A stretch of 64,000 nt of DNA from Georgenia sp. TF02-10 (GTDB lineage Bacteria > Actinomycetota > Actinomycetes > Actinomycetales > Actinomycetaceae), in assembly GCF_022759505.1 (NCBI RefSeq), contig NZ_CP094289.1:1-64000 (forward strand), in the 5' to 3' direction. Below are positions 8,587-17,374 of this stretch, piece by piece. A program made the translations under genes and the position numbers. Each line of letters opens with the position of its first letter. Position 1 is the first letter of the stretch. Below the pieces are notes generated by a model. The model was not told where the DNA came from. It worked only from the letters and a program-made list of their open reading frames with translations, and made no database searches.

Positions 8587-9284
8587 TGACCGGTGAGACG
8601 TTCGAGCGGATCAGGGACCACCTGGTGGTGGATGTGTGGAGCGACGTGATGTGCCCGTTCTGCTACATGGGTGACGCGCTGCTCGCGCGGGCCCTGGAGC
8701 AGTTCCCTCACAAGGACGATGTCGAGGTGCATTACCACAGCTTCCTGCTCATGCCGGAGCTGTCCAGCGACACCCCGATCGACCTGAACGAGCTGCTGGC
8801 GGCCAAGCGCGGATTCCCGCGCGAGCAGGCCGCGGCGATGAACGAGCAGATCGCCGCCCGCGGACGCGAGGTCGGACTGGAGTACCGGTTCGACCGGGTG
8901 CTGGCGGTCAGTACGCGTACCGCGCACGAGCTCAGCCACTTCGCCGCGGCGCACGGAAAACAGCACGAGATGGTCCAGCGCCTGTTCCAGGCCTACTTCA
9001 CAGACGGACTCAACGTTGCCGACCACCAGGTGCTCGCTGATCTGGCCACCGGGGTGGGCCTGGACCGGGACGCCACGCTGGCGGCGCTGGCCAGCGGCAG
9101 GTTTGCCGACGCCGTGGACGCGGACGTGGAGCAGGCGCGTCAGATGGGCATCTCGGGGGTGCCGTTCTTCGTGTTTGCCGGCAAGTATGCAGTCTCGGGT
9201 GCGCAACCGGTCGAGGTGTTCGGTCAAGCGCTCGAGACGAGCTGGAACGAGACAGTCGGGACCGCGGCCGGAGCAGGGCGATGA
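8586..9284 (+). CDS. DsbA-family (FrnE-like) thiol oxidoreductase
   Basis: 232 aa thioredoxin fold with helical insert. Active site is CPFC (C23, C26 in WSDVMCPFCYMGD) and the cis-Pro loop is GVPFFVF (P193). No signal peptide, so it is cytoplasmic, as FrnE/2-hydroxychromene-isomerase-like DsbA proteins are; relatives catalyse disulfide exchange and occur in polyketide and metal-stress loci. GGAGAG lies 9-10 nt before ATG 8586, which overlaps the stop of the Cys peptide. GC content is visibly lower than in neighbouring genes, suggesting acquisition. Partner or substrate is likely the 51-aa peptide. Confidence 0.9.
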   Translation: MTGETFERIRDHLVVDVWSDVMCPFCYMGDALLARALEQFPHKDDVEVHYHSFLLMPELSSDTPIDLNELLAAKRGFPREQAAAMNEQIAARGREVGLEYRFDRVLAVSTRTAHELSHFAAAHGKQHEMVQRLFQAYFTDGLNVADHQVLADLATGVGLDRDATLAALASGRFADAVDADVEQARQMGISGVPFFVFAGKYAVSGAQPVEVFGQALETSWNETVGTAAGAGR

Positions 9285-9868
9285 CAGAGCCTGGCCCGCG
9301 GCTGCGAGCCGACGCGCAACGCAACGTCGAGGACATCCGCCGGGCCGCCCTCGACGTGTTCCGCATCGGTGGGCTGAGCAGCCCCCTCGGGGAGGTCGCG
9401 CGTGCGGCCGGGGTCAGCAAGGGCACCATCTACCACCGGTTCGGCGGCAGGCAAGGCTTGATCGATGCGGTGGTGGAAGACCTGGTTGCCGAGCGCATCA
9501 CCGGGATCATCGCGACCGTGGACACGATCGCGGATCCAGTCGAACGGTTCGAGGAGTACCTCCGCCGGATCTGGCTGCTGCAGTACGACGAACCGGCCGC
9601 CAACGATGTGCTGCTACGCGCCCTGCCCGCATCGGAAGCTGTCAACTCGCTGTGTGAACACGCCAGCGAGGCTGCAGGTCGTCTCCTAGGAGATGCCCAG
9701 GCCACGGGTCGCATCCGGCACGACCTCACCCCGGACGACGTGTATCTGCTGATCTGGGAGCGCGGGATCATCGCCCGCGCCTGTGACCAGCAGCCGCGCG
9801 AGGGCTACCGCCGCCGCTTCGAATACACCCTCGCCGGGCTCCGCGCACCTGCTGAGCCGTCGCCATAG
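9281..9868 (+). CDS. TetR/AcrR-family transcriptional regulator
   Basis: 195 aa. N-terminal HTH with the typical GEVARAAGVSKGTIYHRFGGRQGLIDAVV (two helices, residues about 37-65), followed by a helical ligand domain with the usual size. ATG overlaps the stop of the DsbA gene (ATGA), placing it last in a three-gene operon. Likely autoregulator binding the palindrome at 8393-8410; ligand unknown, perhaps a thiol-reactive or metal signal given the neighbours. Confidence 0.92.
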   Translation: MTEPGPRLRADAQRNVEDIRRAALDVFRIGGLSSPLGEVARAAGVSKGTIYHRFGGRQGLIDAVVEDLVAERITGIIATVDTIADPVERFEEYLRRIWLLQYDEPAANDVLLRALPASEAVNSLCEHASEAAGRLLGDAQATGRIRHDLTPDDVYLLIWERGIIARACDQQPREGYRRRFEYTLAGLRAPAEPSP

Positions 9869-9874
9869 CTGCAG

Positions 9875-10055
9875 GCCCTCGGCGGCCCTCCACCCGCCGG
9901 CGCGGGGGCCGAGCTGGTGGCTCAGGCGTTCACCGAGCGGCCACCACGCACCGGAGCGGTGCAGCTCGATGCGGCGTTCGCCGCCGTGGCCGACCACCTG
10001 GCCGAGCGCGACGGCTGGCAGGCCCCCGCCTGGACGGTCGCTGGACCGGGCATGA
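9875..10055 (+). pseudogene. Second, internally deleted copy of the antitoxin-like gene
   Basis: Aligns along its length with 7852-8161: the stretch around CACCGGAGCGGTGCAG, the ADHLAERDGWQAP coding part and the final GACGGTCGCTGGA-CGGGCATGAG are shared. About 117 bp in the middle are missing (joined after CCTGG at 10030) and there is no start codon. Together with the first copy it brackets the peptide-DsbA-TetR operon. Confidence 0.6.
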
Positions 10056-10189
10056 GGGCCCGCGGCTTCACTTGAGAGCCCGGCGCCTCCGTGAGAACCC
10101 CCGGACCCAGCGTCTGACGGCGGACAGGTCGGTCCAGAGAACCCGCGAACCCGCCCGGGGCGGTCCCTCGGGCGTCGAGATCGCGCCCG

Positions 10190-10195
10190 TAGACT
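10190..10195 (+). promoter_or_regulatory. -10 box TAGACT of a leaderless gene
   Basis: TAGACT ends 7 nt before ATG 10203; there is no Shine-Dalgarno, so transcription should start at or next to the start codon. Confidence 0.55.
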
Positions 10196-10202
10196 CGCCG
10201 CC

Positions 10203-13190
10203 ATGGAGGAGGCGCCAGGCAGGACGGGCACGTCCGCGCCCGGCGGAGACGCCGCGGCGAACGGTGCCGGCGCGATGCACCAGGGCGGTGCGCCAGACGA
10301 GGCCGGCTCCGGCAAGGGCGGTGCGACGGCCGCGGCGCCGGCCACCGACGCCTCGCCGTCGGCCGCGCCCGACCACCACCGGACACCCTCGCGGCCGGAC
10401 GTGGCCTCGCCGCGGCGGGAGGTCCTCCTCGTCGACCTGCCGCAGACCCGGGTGCGCCGGCCCGGGGACCTGCTCGCCCTGGTCCTGGCCGTGCTGGGCA
10501 TCGGGGCCGTCCTGATCCTGGCCGTCTACGCCAACGCCACCACCCACGCCGTGACCGAGGACGTGCAGACCGCCGTCGCCGGCACGGTGCGCCAGGTTCT
10601 CCTGCTGCCGGTCACGGTGCTGGAGGGCCTGGTCACCTTCTTCCTGCCCATCGCCGTCCTGGCCGACCGCCTCCTGCGGCGCAGCTGGCGCTCCGCGGTG
10701 GAGGTGATCGTCGCCGGCGTCGGCGGCGCGCTGCTCACCGAGCTGGCGCTGCTGGGCCTGGACGCGCTGGGCCCGTCGAACCTGACCAACGGGCTGGCGG
10801 TGACCACCGAGGGCTCGCGCGTCATCGCGATGAACCCCTACGCCGCCGCTCTGGCCGGGCTGCTCACCGCCGTCGGGGACCGCTCCCGGCACCGGCTAGT
10901 GGGCTGGTCCTGGGGGCTGCTGTGGGTGGTGCTGGGCCTCGCCGTCGTGCAGGGCAACCAGACCCTGCCCGGGGTGCTCGTCACCGTGCTGCTGGGCCGC
11001 GTCGCCGGCCTGGGCGTGCGCTACGCCTCCGGCGTCCTGCACGACCGGGCCACCGGCATCTCCCTGGTCCGCGGGCTGCGCCGGGCCGGGGCGGACCCGG
11101 TCCGGGTGGTCCGGCTGGACCCACTCGGCCAGGCCGGGGCGCGGGCCTGGACGGTCACCACCGCCGCGCCGATCGGCTACACCGAACGCCTGCGGGAGCC
11201 GCAGCGCCCGGACCCCCGGGCGGGGCGGGAGCGGCCGGGAGCGCCGGACGAGCCGGCCCGCCGGGAGCGGACCGGCGCGACGGCCTACGCCGCAGCGGCG
11301 GCCGGCCGGGCGCCGTCGGCGGCGGCCGGCCGGGCGCCGTCGGCGGCGCCGGGCCTGACAACACCAACTCCGGCGACGGCGACCGCGGCGACGCCGACCT
11401 CGACCACCACCAGCCCCTCCCCCGCGGACCTGCTCGCCGCCGTCGACCAGGAGGCCGGCGACACCATCGTCCCCGACGCGCTGACCGACCCCGCCCAGGC
11501 GCTCGCCGAGGCCGCGCCCGCCGGGCTGCAGCACGAGGAGGACAGCCCGCACCGGGTCTACGCGGTGTGGGACGCCCAGGGCCGGCGGCTGTCCGTGTCC
11601 GTGCTCGACGGCGACCGGCACGTCGTCGGCATGCTCACCGGGCTGTGGGACTCCATCCGGCTGCGCGGGCACGACCGGCGACCGACGACCACCCTCCGGC
11701 AGGCCGCCAACCGGGCCGCGCTGCTGACGCTCGCCGCCCGGGCCGCCGGGGTCCGGACCCCTGAACTGGTTGGCATCACCGAGGCCCGCGACTCGGTCAT
11801 CATCGTCACCGAGCACGTCCCGGACGCCCGCCGGCTGGACGAGCTGGCGCCGGCGGAGGTCGACGAGGACGTCCTGGACGACGTCTGGCGGCAGGTCACC
11901 GCCGCCCACGCCGCCGGCCTGGCGCACCGGGACCTGCAGGCCGCGGCGTTCTCGGTGGACCGGGCCGGCCGGGTGTGGCTGCGGGACTGGGAGAACGGGG
12001 AGATCATCTCCTCCGAGCTCTCCCGGCGGATCGACCTGGCCCAGCTCCTCGCCATGCTCGCCGTCCTCGTCGGCACCGACCGGGCGGTGGCTTCCGCGGC
12101 CCGGGTCCTCACCCGGGAGCAGCTGGCCTCGATCGCGCCGCTGCTGCAGCCGGTGGTCATGCCCTACCGCACCCGCGCGGCGAGCAGCGACCACCGCGCG
12201 CTGCTCGCCGCCCTGCGCGAGGAGCTGGTCGAGGAGGTGCCGCGGGCCGACGTCGCCCCGCTGCAGCTCAACCGGTTCTCGGTGCGCACGGTGGTCACCG
12301 TCACCCTCGCCGTGGTGGCGGTGTGGCTGCTGGTCAGCCGGTTCAACTTCGAGGAGGTCGCCTCCGCGGTGCGCGCGGCGAGCCCGGCGTGGATGGTGGT
12401 GGCCTTCGTCGCCGGGCTGCTGACCTACGTCGGCTCCGCCGTCGCCCTGGTCGCCTTCTCCCCGGAGCGGCTGGCGCTGTGGCGCACCGTCCTGGTCCAG
12501 ATCGCCGCCTCGGTGGTCTCCCTGGTGGCCCCAGCCGGCATCGGGCCGGCGGCGCTGAACCTGCGGTACCTGAACACCCAGCGGATATCCACCCCGCTGG
12601 CGGTGGCGACCGTGGGGCTGGTCCAGGTCTCCCAGTTCGTCACCACGGTGCTGCTGCTCGTGGCCGTCGCGCTGGTCACCGGGTCCGTCGGCAGCCTCAG
12701 CGCCCCGAGCGGCTCGGTGCTCGCGGCCGTGGCGCTGGTGGTGGTGGTGCTCGGCGCCCTGCTGCTCGTGCCGCCGCTGCGGGCCTGGGTGTGGGCCAAG
12801 GTCGGCCCGACCCTGGAGCAGGTCTGGCCCCGGCTGGTGTGGGTCTCCACCAACCCGCGCCGGATCACCGCCGCCGTGCTCGGCAACCTGCTGATGACCG
12901 CCGGGTACGTCACCGCCTTCGGGGCCTCCCTGGCGGCGTTCGGGCAGTCCCTGCCGCTGACCTCGCTGGCCATCACCTACCTCGCGTCGAACTCGGTGGG
13001 CGCCGTCGTGCCCTCCCCCGGCGGCATCGGCCCGGTGGAGCTGGCGCTGACCACCGGGCTGAGCGTGGCCGGCATCCCCTACGCGACGGCGCTGTCCGTG
13101 GCGATCCTCTTCCGGCTGCTAACCTTCTGGGGCCGGGTGCCCATCGGCTGGGCGGCGCTGCGCCACCTGCAGAAGCGCGGGGTGCTGTGA
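10203..13190 (+). CDS. Membrane fusion: kinase-like domain plus lysylphosphatidylglycerol-synthase-type transmembrane region
   Basis: 995 aa. Residues 1-85 are disordered and acidic/Ala-rich; several membrane helices follow (about 95-275); a low-complexity linker with an exact 24-bp duplication (11301-11348) comes next. Residues about 430-680 look like an atypical protein-kinase/APH fold with HRD at 575 and LRDWENGE in place of DFG. The last 300 residues form about eight helices of the UPF0104/LPG-synthase TM family (SLVAPAGIGPAALNLRYLNT, PSPGGIGPVE). Known relatives flip or modify lipids; the N-terminal kinase fusion recurs in actinobacteria but substrate is unknown. Overlaps the next gene by GTGA, forming an operon. 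Confidence 0.85.
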   Translation: MEEAPGRTGTSAPGGDAAANGAGAMHQGGAPDEAGSGKGGATAAAPATDASPSAAPDHHRTPSRPDVASPRREVLLVDLPQTRVRRPGDLLALVLAVLGIGAVLILAVYANATTHAVTEDVQTAVAGTVRQVLLLPVTVLEGLVTFFLPIAVLADRLLRRSWRSAVEVIVAGVGGALLTELALLGLDALGPSNLTNGLAVTTEGSRVIAMNPYAAALAGLLTAVGDRSRHRLVGWSWGLLWVVLGLAVVQGNQTLPGVLVTVLLGRVAGLGVRYASGVLHDRATGISLVRGLRRAGADPVRVVRLDPLGQAGARAWTVTTAAPIGYTERLREPQRPDPRAGRERPGAPDEPARRERTGATAYAAAAAGRAPSAAAGRAPSAAPGLTTPTPATATAATPTSTTTSPSPADLLAAVDQEAGDTIVPDALTDPAQALAEAAPAGLQHEEDSPHRVYAVWDAQGRRLSVSVLDGDRHVVGMLTGLWDSIRLRGHDRRPTTTLRQAANRAALLTLAARAAGVRTPELVGITEARDSVIIVTEHVPDARRLDELAPAEVDEDVLDDVWRQVTAAHAAGLAHRDLQAAAFSVDRAGRVWLRDWENGEIISSELSRRIDLAQLLAMLAVLVGTDRAVASAARVLTREQLASIAPLLQPVVMPYRTRAASSDHRALLAALREELVEEVPRADVAPLQLNRFSVRTVVTVTLAVVAVWLLVSRFNFEEVASAVRAASPAWMVVAFVAGLLTYVGSAVALVAFSPERLALWRTVLVQIAASVVSLVAPAGIGPAALNLRYLNTQRISTPLAVATVGLVQVSQFVTTVLLLVAVALVTGSVGSLSAPSGSVLAAVALVVVVLGALLLVPPLRAWVWAKVGPTLEQVWPRLVWVSTNPRRITAAVLGNLLMTAGYVTAFGASLAAFGQSLPLTSLAITYLASNSVGAVVPSPGGIGPVELALTTGLSVAGIPYATALSVAILFRLLTFWGRVPIGWAALRHLQKRGVL
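11301..11348. repeat. Exact 24-bp tandem duplication inside a linker
   Basis: Two identical 24-bp units (11301-11324, 11325-11348) beginning GCCGGCCGGGCGCCGTCGG. Being a multiple of three it lengthens the protein linker by eight residues (AGRAPSAA) without frameshift. Confidence 0.9.
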
Positions 13191-14722
13191 CCGCACCCGG
13201 CGAGGCTCGCGGTGGCGGGGCACGCACCGCCGGGCGCCACACCGCCGTCGGGAGTACCGCCGCCGGGAGCACCGCCGTCGGCAGCACCGCCGCCGGCCGG
13301 CCCCGGCCGCCGCGCACCGCCGCCGACCGGTGGGTGCCGTGGCTGGTGGCCGCCGCGGTCACCGCCGTCTACACCACGTTCGCCTGGACCCAGTGGCGGC
13401 TGCTGGAGTCGCCGTCGTGGGACCTGGGGATCTTCACCCAGCTCGCCAAGGCCTACGCCCACGGGCAGGCGCCGGTGGTGACCATCAAGGGCGAGGGGTT
13501 CAACCTCCTCGGCGACCACTTCCACCCCCTCCTGGTCCTGCTCGGCCCGCTCTACCGGCTCTTCCCCTCCGGGCTGACGCTGCTGGTCACCCAGGCCGTG
13601 CTGCTCGGCGTCTCGGCGGTGCCGCTCACCTCGGTCGCCCGGGACCTGCTCGGCCGGGCCCGCGGCACGGTGGCCGGCGCGGCGTACGGGCTGAGCTGGG
13701 GCCTGCAGGGGGCTGTGGCCGTGCAGTTCCACGAGATCGCCTTCGCGGTCCCGCTGCTCGCCGCCGCGCTGGCCGCGTTCCTGCGCGGGCGGTGGTGGGC
13801 GACGGCGCTCTGGGCGGCCCCGCTCGTCCTGGTCAAGGAGGACCTGGGCCTGACCGTGGCCGCCCTCGGCCTGGTGCTGGTGTGGCGGGGCTGGCGGGCC
13901 GGCGGCTGGCGCACCGCCCCGGCCCGCGCCGGCGCCGCCCTGACCGCCTGGGGCCTGGCGTGGACGGTGCTGGCGATCGGCGTCGTCCTGCCCGCGCTGA
14001 ACCCCCGCGGCCGGTGGGACTACGCGGGCCGGCTGAGCGGGACGGACCAGGGCGGGGCGGACCAGGGCGGGCTGCTCGGGACGCTGCTCGGCGCGTTCGT
14101 GCCCGGGGAGAAGTGGGTCACCGTGCTCCTGCTGGTCGCCGCGGCCGGCGTGGTCGGGCTCCGCTCGCCGCTCGCCTGGCTGTGGCTGCCCACGCTGGCC
14201 TGGCGGTTCCTCGGCGACGTGGAGCACTACTGGGGCTGGGGCTGGCACTACTCCGCGGTCCTCATGCCGGTGGCCGCGGCGGCCCTGATCGACGCCGTCA
14301 CCCCCGGGCCCGGGCGCCCGGCCCGGCCGGCGGGACGGGCGAGCCTCGCCGTCGTCGTCGCCGCGCTGACCACCGCCCTGATGACCCCGGCCCAGCCGCT
14401 AGCCCGGCTCGCCGACCCGCAGACCTACGCGCTGCCCGCCCGGCACGCGGCCCACACGGCCGCGCTCGACGCCGTCCGGCCCGGCGCCACCGTGGAGACG
14501 GACGTCTACCTGATGGCCTACCTGGTGCCGCGGGCGCAGGTGTACTGGGTCGGGAACGAGGGCAACCCCGCGCCGGACTACCTGGTCCTGGACACCTGGC
14601 GCGGCACCTGGCCGGGCCGCGACGCGGACCTGGCGGCGCTCGCGGAGGAGCGGCACCCGGGCACCCGGTACGAGGTCGTGCTCGACGACGACGGGTTCGT
14701 CGTGGCCCGCCGGGTCGGCTGA
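13187..14722 (+). CDS. DUF2079 polytopic membrane protein
   Basis: 511 aa. Starts at GTG overlapping the stop of the preceding fusion gene (GTGA). First 40 residues are repetitive (TAVGSTAAGSTAVGSTAAG); then about ten membrane helices. DUF2079 features are visible: SPSWDLGIFTQLAKAYAHGQ, GDHFHPLLVLLGPLYRLFPS and QFHEIAFAVPLLA, the acidic/His-rich loops typical of this GT-C-like glycosyltransferase-related family. Probably transfers or exports a lipid-linked sugar, perhaps with the upstream LPG-synthase-like fusion; activity not shown in any close relative I can name. Confidence 0.85.
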   Translation: MTAPGEARGGGARTAGRHTAVGSTAAGSTAVGSTAAGRPRPPRTAADRWVPWLVAAAVTAVYTTFAWTQWRLLESPSWDLGIFTQLAKAYAHGQAPVVTIKGEGFNLLGDHFHPLLVLLGPLYRLFPSGLTLLVTQAVLLGVSAVPLTSVARDLLGRARGTVAGAAYGLSWGLQGAVAVQFHEIAFAVPLLAAALAAFLRGRWWATALWAAPLVLVKEDLGLTVAALGLVLVWRGWRAGGWRTAPARAGAALTAWGLAWTVLAIGVVLPALNPRGRWDYAGRLSGTDQGGADQGGLLGTLLGAFVPGEKWVTVLLLVAAAGVVGLRSPLAWLWLPTLAWRFLGDVEHYWGWGWHYSAVLMPVAAAALIDAVTPGPGRPARPAGRASLAVVVAALTTALMTPAQPLARLADPQTYALPARHAAHTAALDAVRPGATVETDVYLMAYLVPRAQVYWVGNEGNPAPDYLVLDTWRGTWPGRDADLAALAEERHPGTRYEVVLDDDGFVVARRVG

Positions 14723-14857
14723 CACGGGGCCGGGCCGGTTCGCCGGGTCGCTGACCGCAGGGAAAGACACCCGGAGGCGGGCCGGACCATCGGCTCGCGC
14801 CGGCAGGCGCAGGACAGCACCGGACGGGTGGTGTCGGCCCGTCCCTACACTGGCGGC

Positions 14858-15493
14858 ATGCCCACCTCCTCGTCCGTCGGTTCCCGCGCGCCCGCTCCCC
14901 GGAGCGCGGCCTGGTCGGCGCTGCTGGCGGCGCTCCTCGGCGGCCTGCTGCTCCTGGCCGCCGCCGCGCCAGCGCGCGCCCACGACGTGCTCCTCGAGTC
15001 CTCCCCGGCCGACGGCGAGACCCTGCCGGCGGCCCCGGCCGAGATCGTCCTGACGTTCAACAACGAGCTGCTCGACGGCGGCCAGGCGATCGTCGTCGCC
15101 GACGCCAGCGGGGCGACGGTGGCGGAGGGGTCGCCGGTGCTCGCCGGCCGCACCGCGACCCTCGCCCTGCCCGACCTTCCCGGCGGGCAGTACGCGGTGA
15201 CCTGGTCGGTGGTCTCCTCCGACGGGCACCGCATCGACGGCGAGCTCGGCTTCACCGTCGAGGGGACCGCCGCGACCGGGACGCCGGACACGGCAGGGAC
15301 CACCGCGCCCGGGGCGGCCACCGCGGGGCCAACGGACCCGGGCACGGCAGCCCCGGCCGACACCGCCGACGGCGGCGCGGAGGCCGCCGGCGACGCCGCG
15401 GCGGGCGGCGTCCCGGGCTGGGTGTGGCTCGTGCTCGCGGTCGGCGCGCTGGGCGGCGTCGTCGCCCTCGCCGTCCGCCAGTGGCGCGGCTGA
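14858..15493 (+). CDS. CopC-domain copper-binding protein, membrane anchored
   Basis: 211 aa. Signal peptide (LLAALLGGLLLLAAAAPARA) with cleavage before HDV, which would expose the N-terminal His used as Cu(II) ligand in CopC; the second site is SSDGHRIDG (Asp/His). The beta-sandwich spans about 45-140, then an Ala/Thr/Gly linker and a C-terminal helix (VPGWVWLVLAVGALGGVVALAV). It lies outside the cell and binds Cu(II). TACACT at 14846-14851 ends 6 nt before the ATG (leaderless). Separate from csoR-copA and without a fused CopD domain. Confidence 0.9.
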   Translation: MPTSSSVGSRAPAPRSAAWSALLAALLGGLLLLAAAAPARAHDVLLESSPADGETLPAAPAEIVLTFNNELLDGGQAIVVADASGATVAEGSPVLAGRTATLALPDLPGGQYAVTWSVVSSDGHRIDGELGFTVEGTAATGTPDTAGTTAPGAATAGPTDPGTAAPADTADGGAEAAGDAAAGGVPGWVWLVLAVGALGGVVALAVRQWRG

Positions 15494-15592
15494 GCACTGG
15501 CCCGGCGGGCGCGCGCGCCGCTAGGTGAGGACGCGGAGAGCCCCCGTGGCGCGCGGGGCGAGCCGGCCCGGGTGCGGTCAGTCGGTCAGGGC

Positions 15593-16147
15593 TCAGTAGT
15601 CCTTGAGCTGGTCCAGCACCTCGGCCAGCACCTCGCGCGGGGAGCCGGTGTTGGTCACCTTGAACCCGTTCTCGTCCGGCTCGAGCTCCTCGAGCGTGGC
15701 GATCTGGGAGTCGAGCAGGCTGGGCGGCATGTAGTGGCCCTGCCGGTGCTTCATCCGGTCCAGGGTGAGGTCGGTGGGCGGGGCCATGTGGACGAAGACG
15801 GTGCGGCCCTCGGCGCCGCGGAGCACGTCGCGGTACTTCTTCTTCAGGGCCGAGCAGGTCACCACTGTGGAGTGCCCCACCCGCGCCTCCGCGGTCATCC
15901 ACTTCTGGATCGACGCCAGCCACGGCGCCCGGTCGTCGTCGTCCAGCGGGGTGCCTGAGGCCATCTTGTCCCGGTTGGCCTGGGGGTGGAACTCGTCACC
16001 CTCGGCGAAGACGTAGCCGAGCTTGCCGGCGAGCATCATGGCCAGGGTCGTCTTGCCCCCGCCGGAGACGCCCATGACGACGAGGTGGCGCGGGCCGGCG
16101 GCCCGGCGCGGGACGGGGAACATGACTGTGGGTGCGGGCTGAGCCAT
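15593..16147 (-). CDS. gntK: Gluconokinase
   Basis: 184 aa, slightly longer than the usual 165-175 because of a short N-terminal tail. P-loop GVSGGGKTT (about 26-34), then GDEFHPQANRDKMASGTPLDDDDRAPWL, the hallmark gluconate-binding segment, and CSALKKKYRDVLR. It phosphorylates D-gluconate to 6-phosphogluconate for the pentose phosphate pathway. No gluconate permease or GntR regulator sits beside it. GGAGCG lies 5 nt before the start; the repeated GGGCGTGGAAGCCG at about 16224 and 16258 upstream is of unknown meaning. Confidence 0.93.
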   Translation of the reverse strand: MAQPAPTVMFPVPRRAAGPRHLVVMGVSGGGKTTLAMMLAGKLGYVFAEGDEFHPQANRDKMASGTPLDDDDRAPWLASIQKWMTAEARVGHSTVVTCSALKKKYRDVLRGAEGRTVFVHMAPPTDLTLDRMKHRQGHYMPPSLLDSQIATLEELEPDENGFKVTNTGSPREVLAEVLDQLKDY

Positions 16148-16301
16148 CGGGACGCTCCGATCTGGGGACTCCTCCGAACGTACCGCGTCCCGCCGGTCCG
16201 GCCCGGCCCGGAGGTCTCATCGGGGCGTGGAAGCCGGGGCGTCGCGTCGACCACCGGGCGTGGAAGCCGCGCCAGGGCGTCGCCCTCCCGTAAGCCGGAA
16301 C

Positions 16302-17057
16302 TCAGGTGCCGCCCTCCCGGGCGATCACCAGGGCCTCGGCCCGGGCGAGGTCGGGGTCCAGGTACCGGCCGCCGGGGACCAGCGGACGCAGCCGGTCGCC
16401 GTCGGCGAAGTCGTAGCGCAACGGCCGGGCGTTGGGGAGGTTGAGCTCGCGCAGCTGGGCGGGTGTGAGGTCGTCCAGCAGGGCGCACAGCGCCCGCAGA
16501 GAGTTGCCGTGGGCGACGACGAGCACGTCCCGGCCGGCGTGGACCAGCGCGGCCAGGTCCGCTATCCAGGGCCGCAGCCGGTGCACGACGTCGGCCAGCG
16601 ACTCGGTGGCGGTCAGGGCCTCGGCGGGCAGCCGGTCGAACGGGCTCAGCCGTCGCCACAGGGCCAGCGTCTCCGCCGGCAGCGGGGGCGGCCGGCCGGT
16701 GTAGGAGCGGCGCCAGTGCAGGAACCGCTCGGGGCCGTACCGGGCCAGCACCTCGGCCTTGGGGTAGCCGGACAGCGCCCCGTAGCTGCGCTCGTTCAGC
16801 CGCCAGGTGCGCAGCACCGGCGCGTCGGTGCCCACCTGCGCGGCGACGAGCTCGGCGGTGCGCCACCCGCGGGAGAGCTCGGAGGTGACGATGAAGTCGG
16901 GGCGCCAGCCGGCGCCGGCCAGCCGCAAGCCCGCCTCGTGGCAGGCGGCCTCACCGGCCGGGGTGAGGTCGACGTCGAGCACGCCGGTGAACAGGCCGCG
17001 CGCGTTGCCCACCGACTCTCCGTGCCGGACGAGCACCACGGTGCCAAGACTGCCCAC
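16302..17057 (-). CDS. gpmA: 2,3-bisphosphoglycerate-dependent phosphoglycerate mutase
   Basis: 251 aa, the normal length for the dimeric/tetrameric dPGM. Catalytic VRHGES (His11), LTPAGEAAC, LNERSYGALSG in place of the classical LNERHYG, and VVAHGNSLRAL with the second His. It interconverts 3- and 2-phosphoglycerate in glycolysis. The Arg-Ser change in the LNERHYG motif is a small deviation, so a paralogous phosphatase role cannot be excluded. GTG 17057 lies 6 nt after CACAGT (17064-17069, minus strand), another leaderless pattern. Confidence 0.85.
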   Translation of the reverse strand: MGSLGTVVLVRHGESVGNARGLFTGVLDVDLTPAGEAACHEAGLRLAGAGWRPDFIVTSELSRGWRTAELVAAQVGTDAPVLRTWRLNERSYGALSGYPKAEVLARYGPERFLHWRRSYTGRPPPLPAETLALWRRLSPFDRLPAEALTATESLADVVHRLRPWIADLAALVHAGRDVLVVAHGNSLRALCALLDDLTPAQLRELNLPNARPLRYDFADGDRLRPLVPGGRYLDPDLARAEALVIAREGGT

Positions 17058-17149
17058 CGCACCACTGTGGCAGGACCGGGCGGGGTGCGGACGGGGACGT
17101 CCGTCACCCTGCCGTCATCGAGGTCGCCGCGTCGCCGAGGAGCCCGGGG

Positions 17150-17374
17150 CTACCCGACCCGGACGCGCGCGAGGTCGTCCGGGTCGGGGGTGAAGATCGC
17201 CTCGATCGGCGTTCCGAAGACCGCCGACAGGCGCATCGCGACCTTCAGGGTCGGCTCGTACCGGCCGTTCTCCAGGGACACGATCGTCTGGCGTGACACG
17301 TTGATCCGGTCCGCCAGCTCGGCCTGGCTCCAGCGCCGCTCGGCGCGCAGGACCGGAAGACGGTTCGCGATCAC
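17150..17374 (-). CDS. XRE-type helix-turn-helix regulator
   Basis: 74 aa, almost only the DNA-binding domain: AERRWSQAELADRINVSRQTIVSLENGRYEPTLKVAMRLSAVFGTPIEAIF. GTG 17374 overlaps the stop of the membrane protein gene (GTGA), so the two are translationally coupled. Small YozG/Cro-like regulators paired with a small membrane protein are a common Gram-positive arrangement; it probably binds the palindrome in the promoter of its own operon (17790-17806). Confidence 0.9.
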   Translation of the reverse strand: MIANRLPVLRAERRWSQAELADRINVSRQTIVSLENGRYEPTLKVAMRLSAVFGTPIEAIFTPDPDDLARVRVG

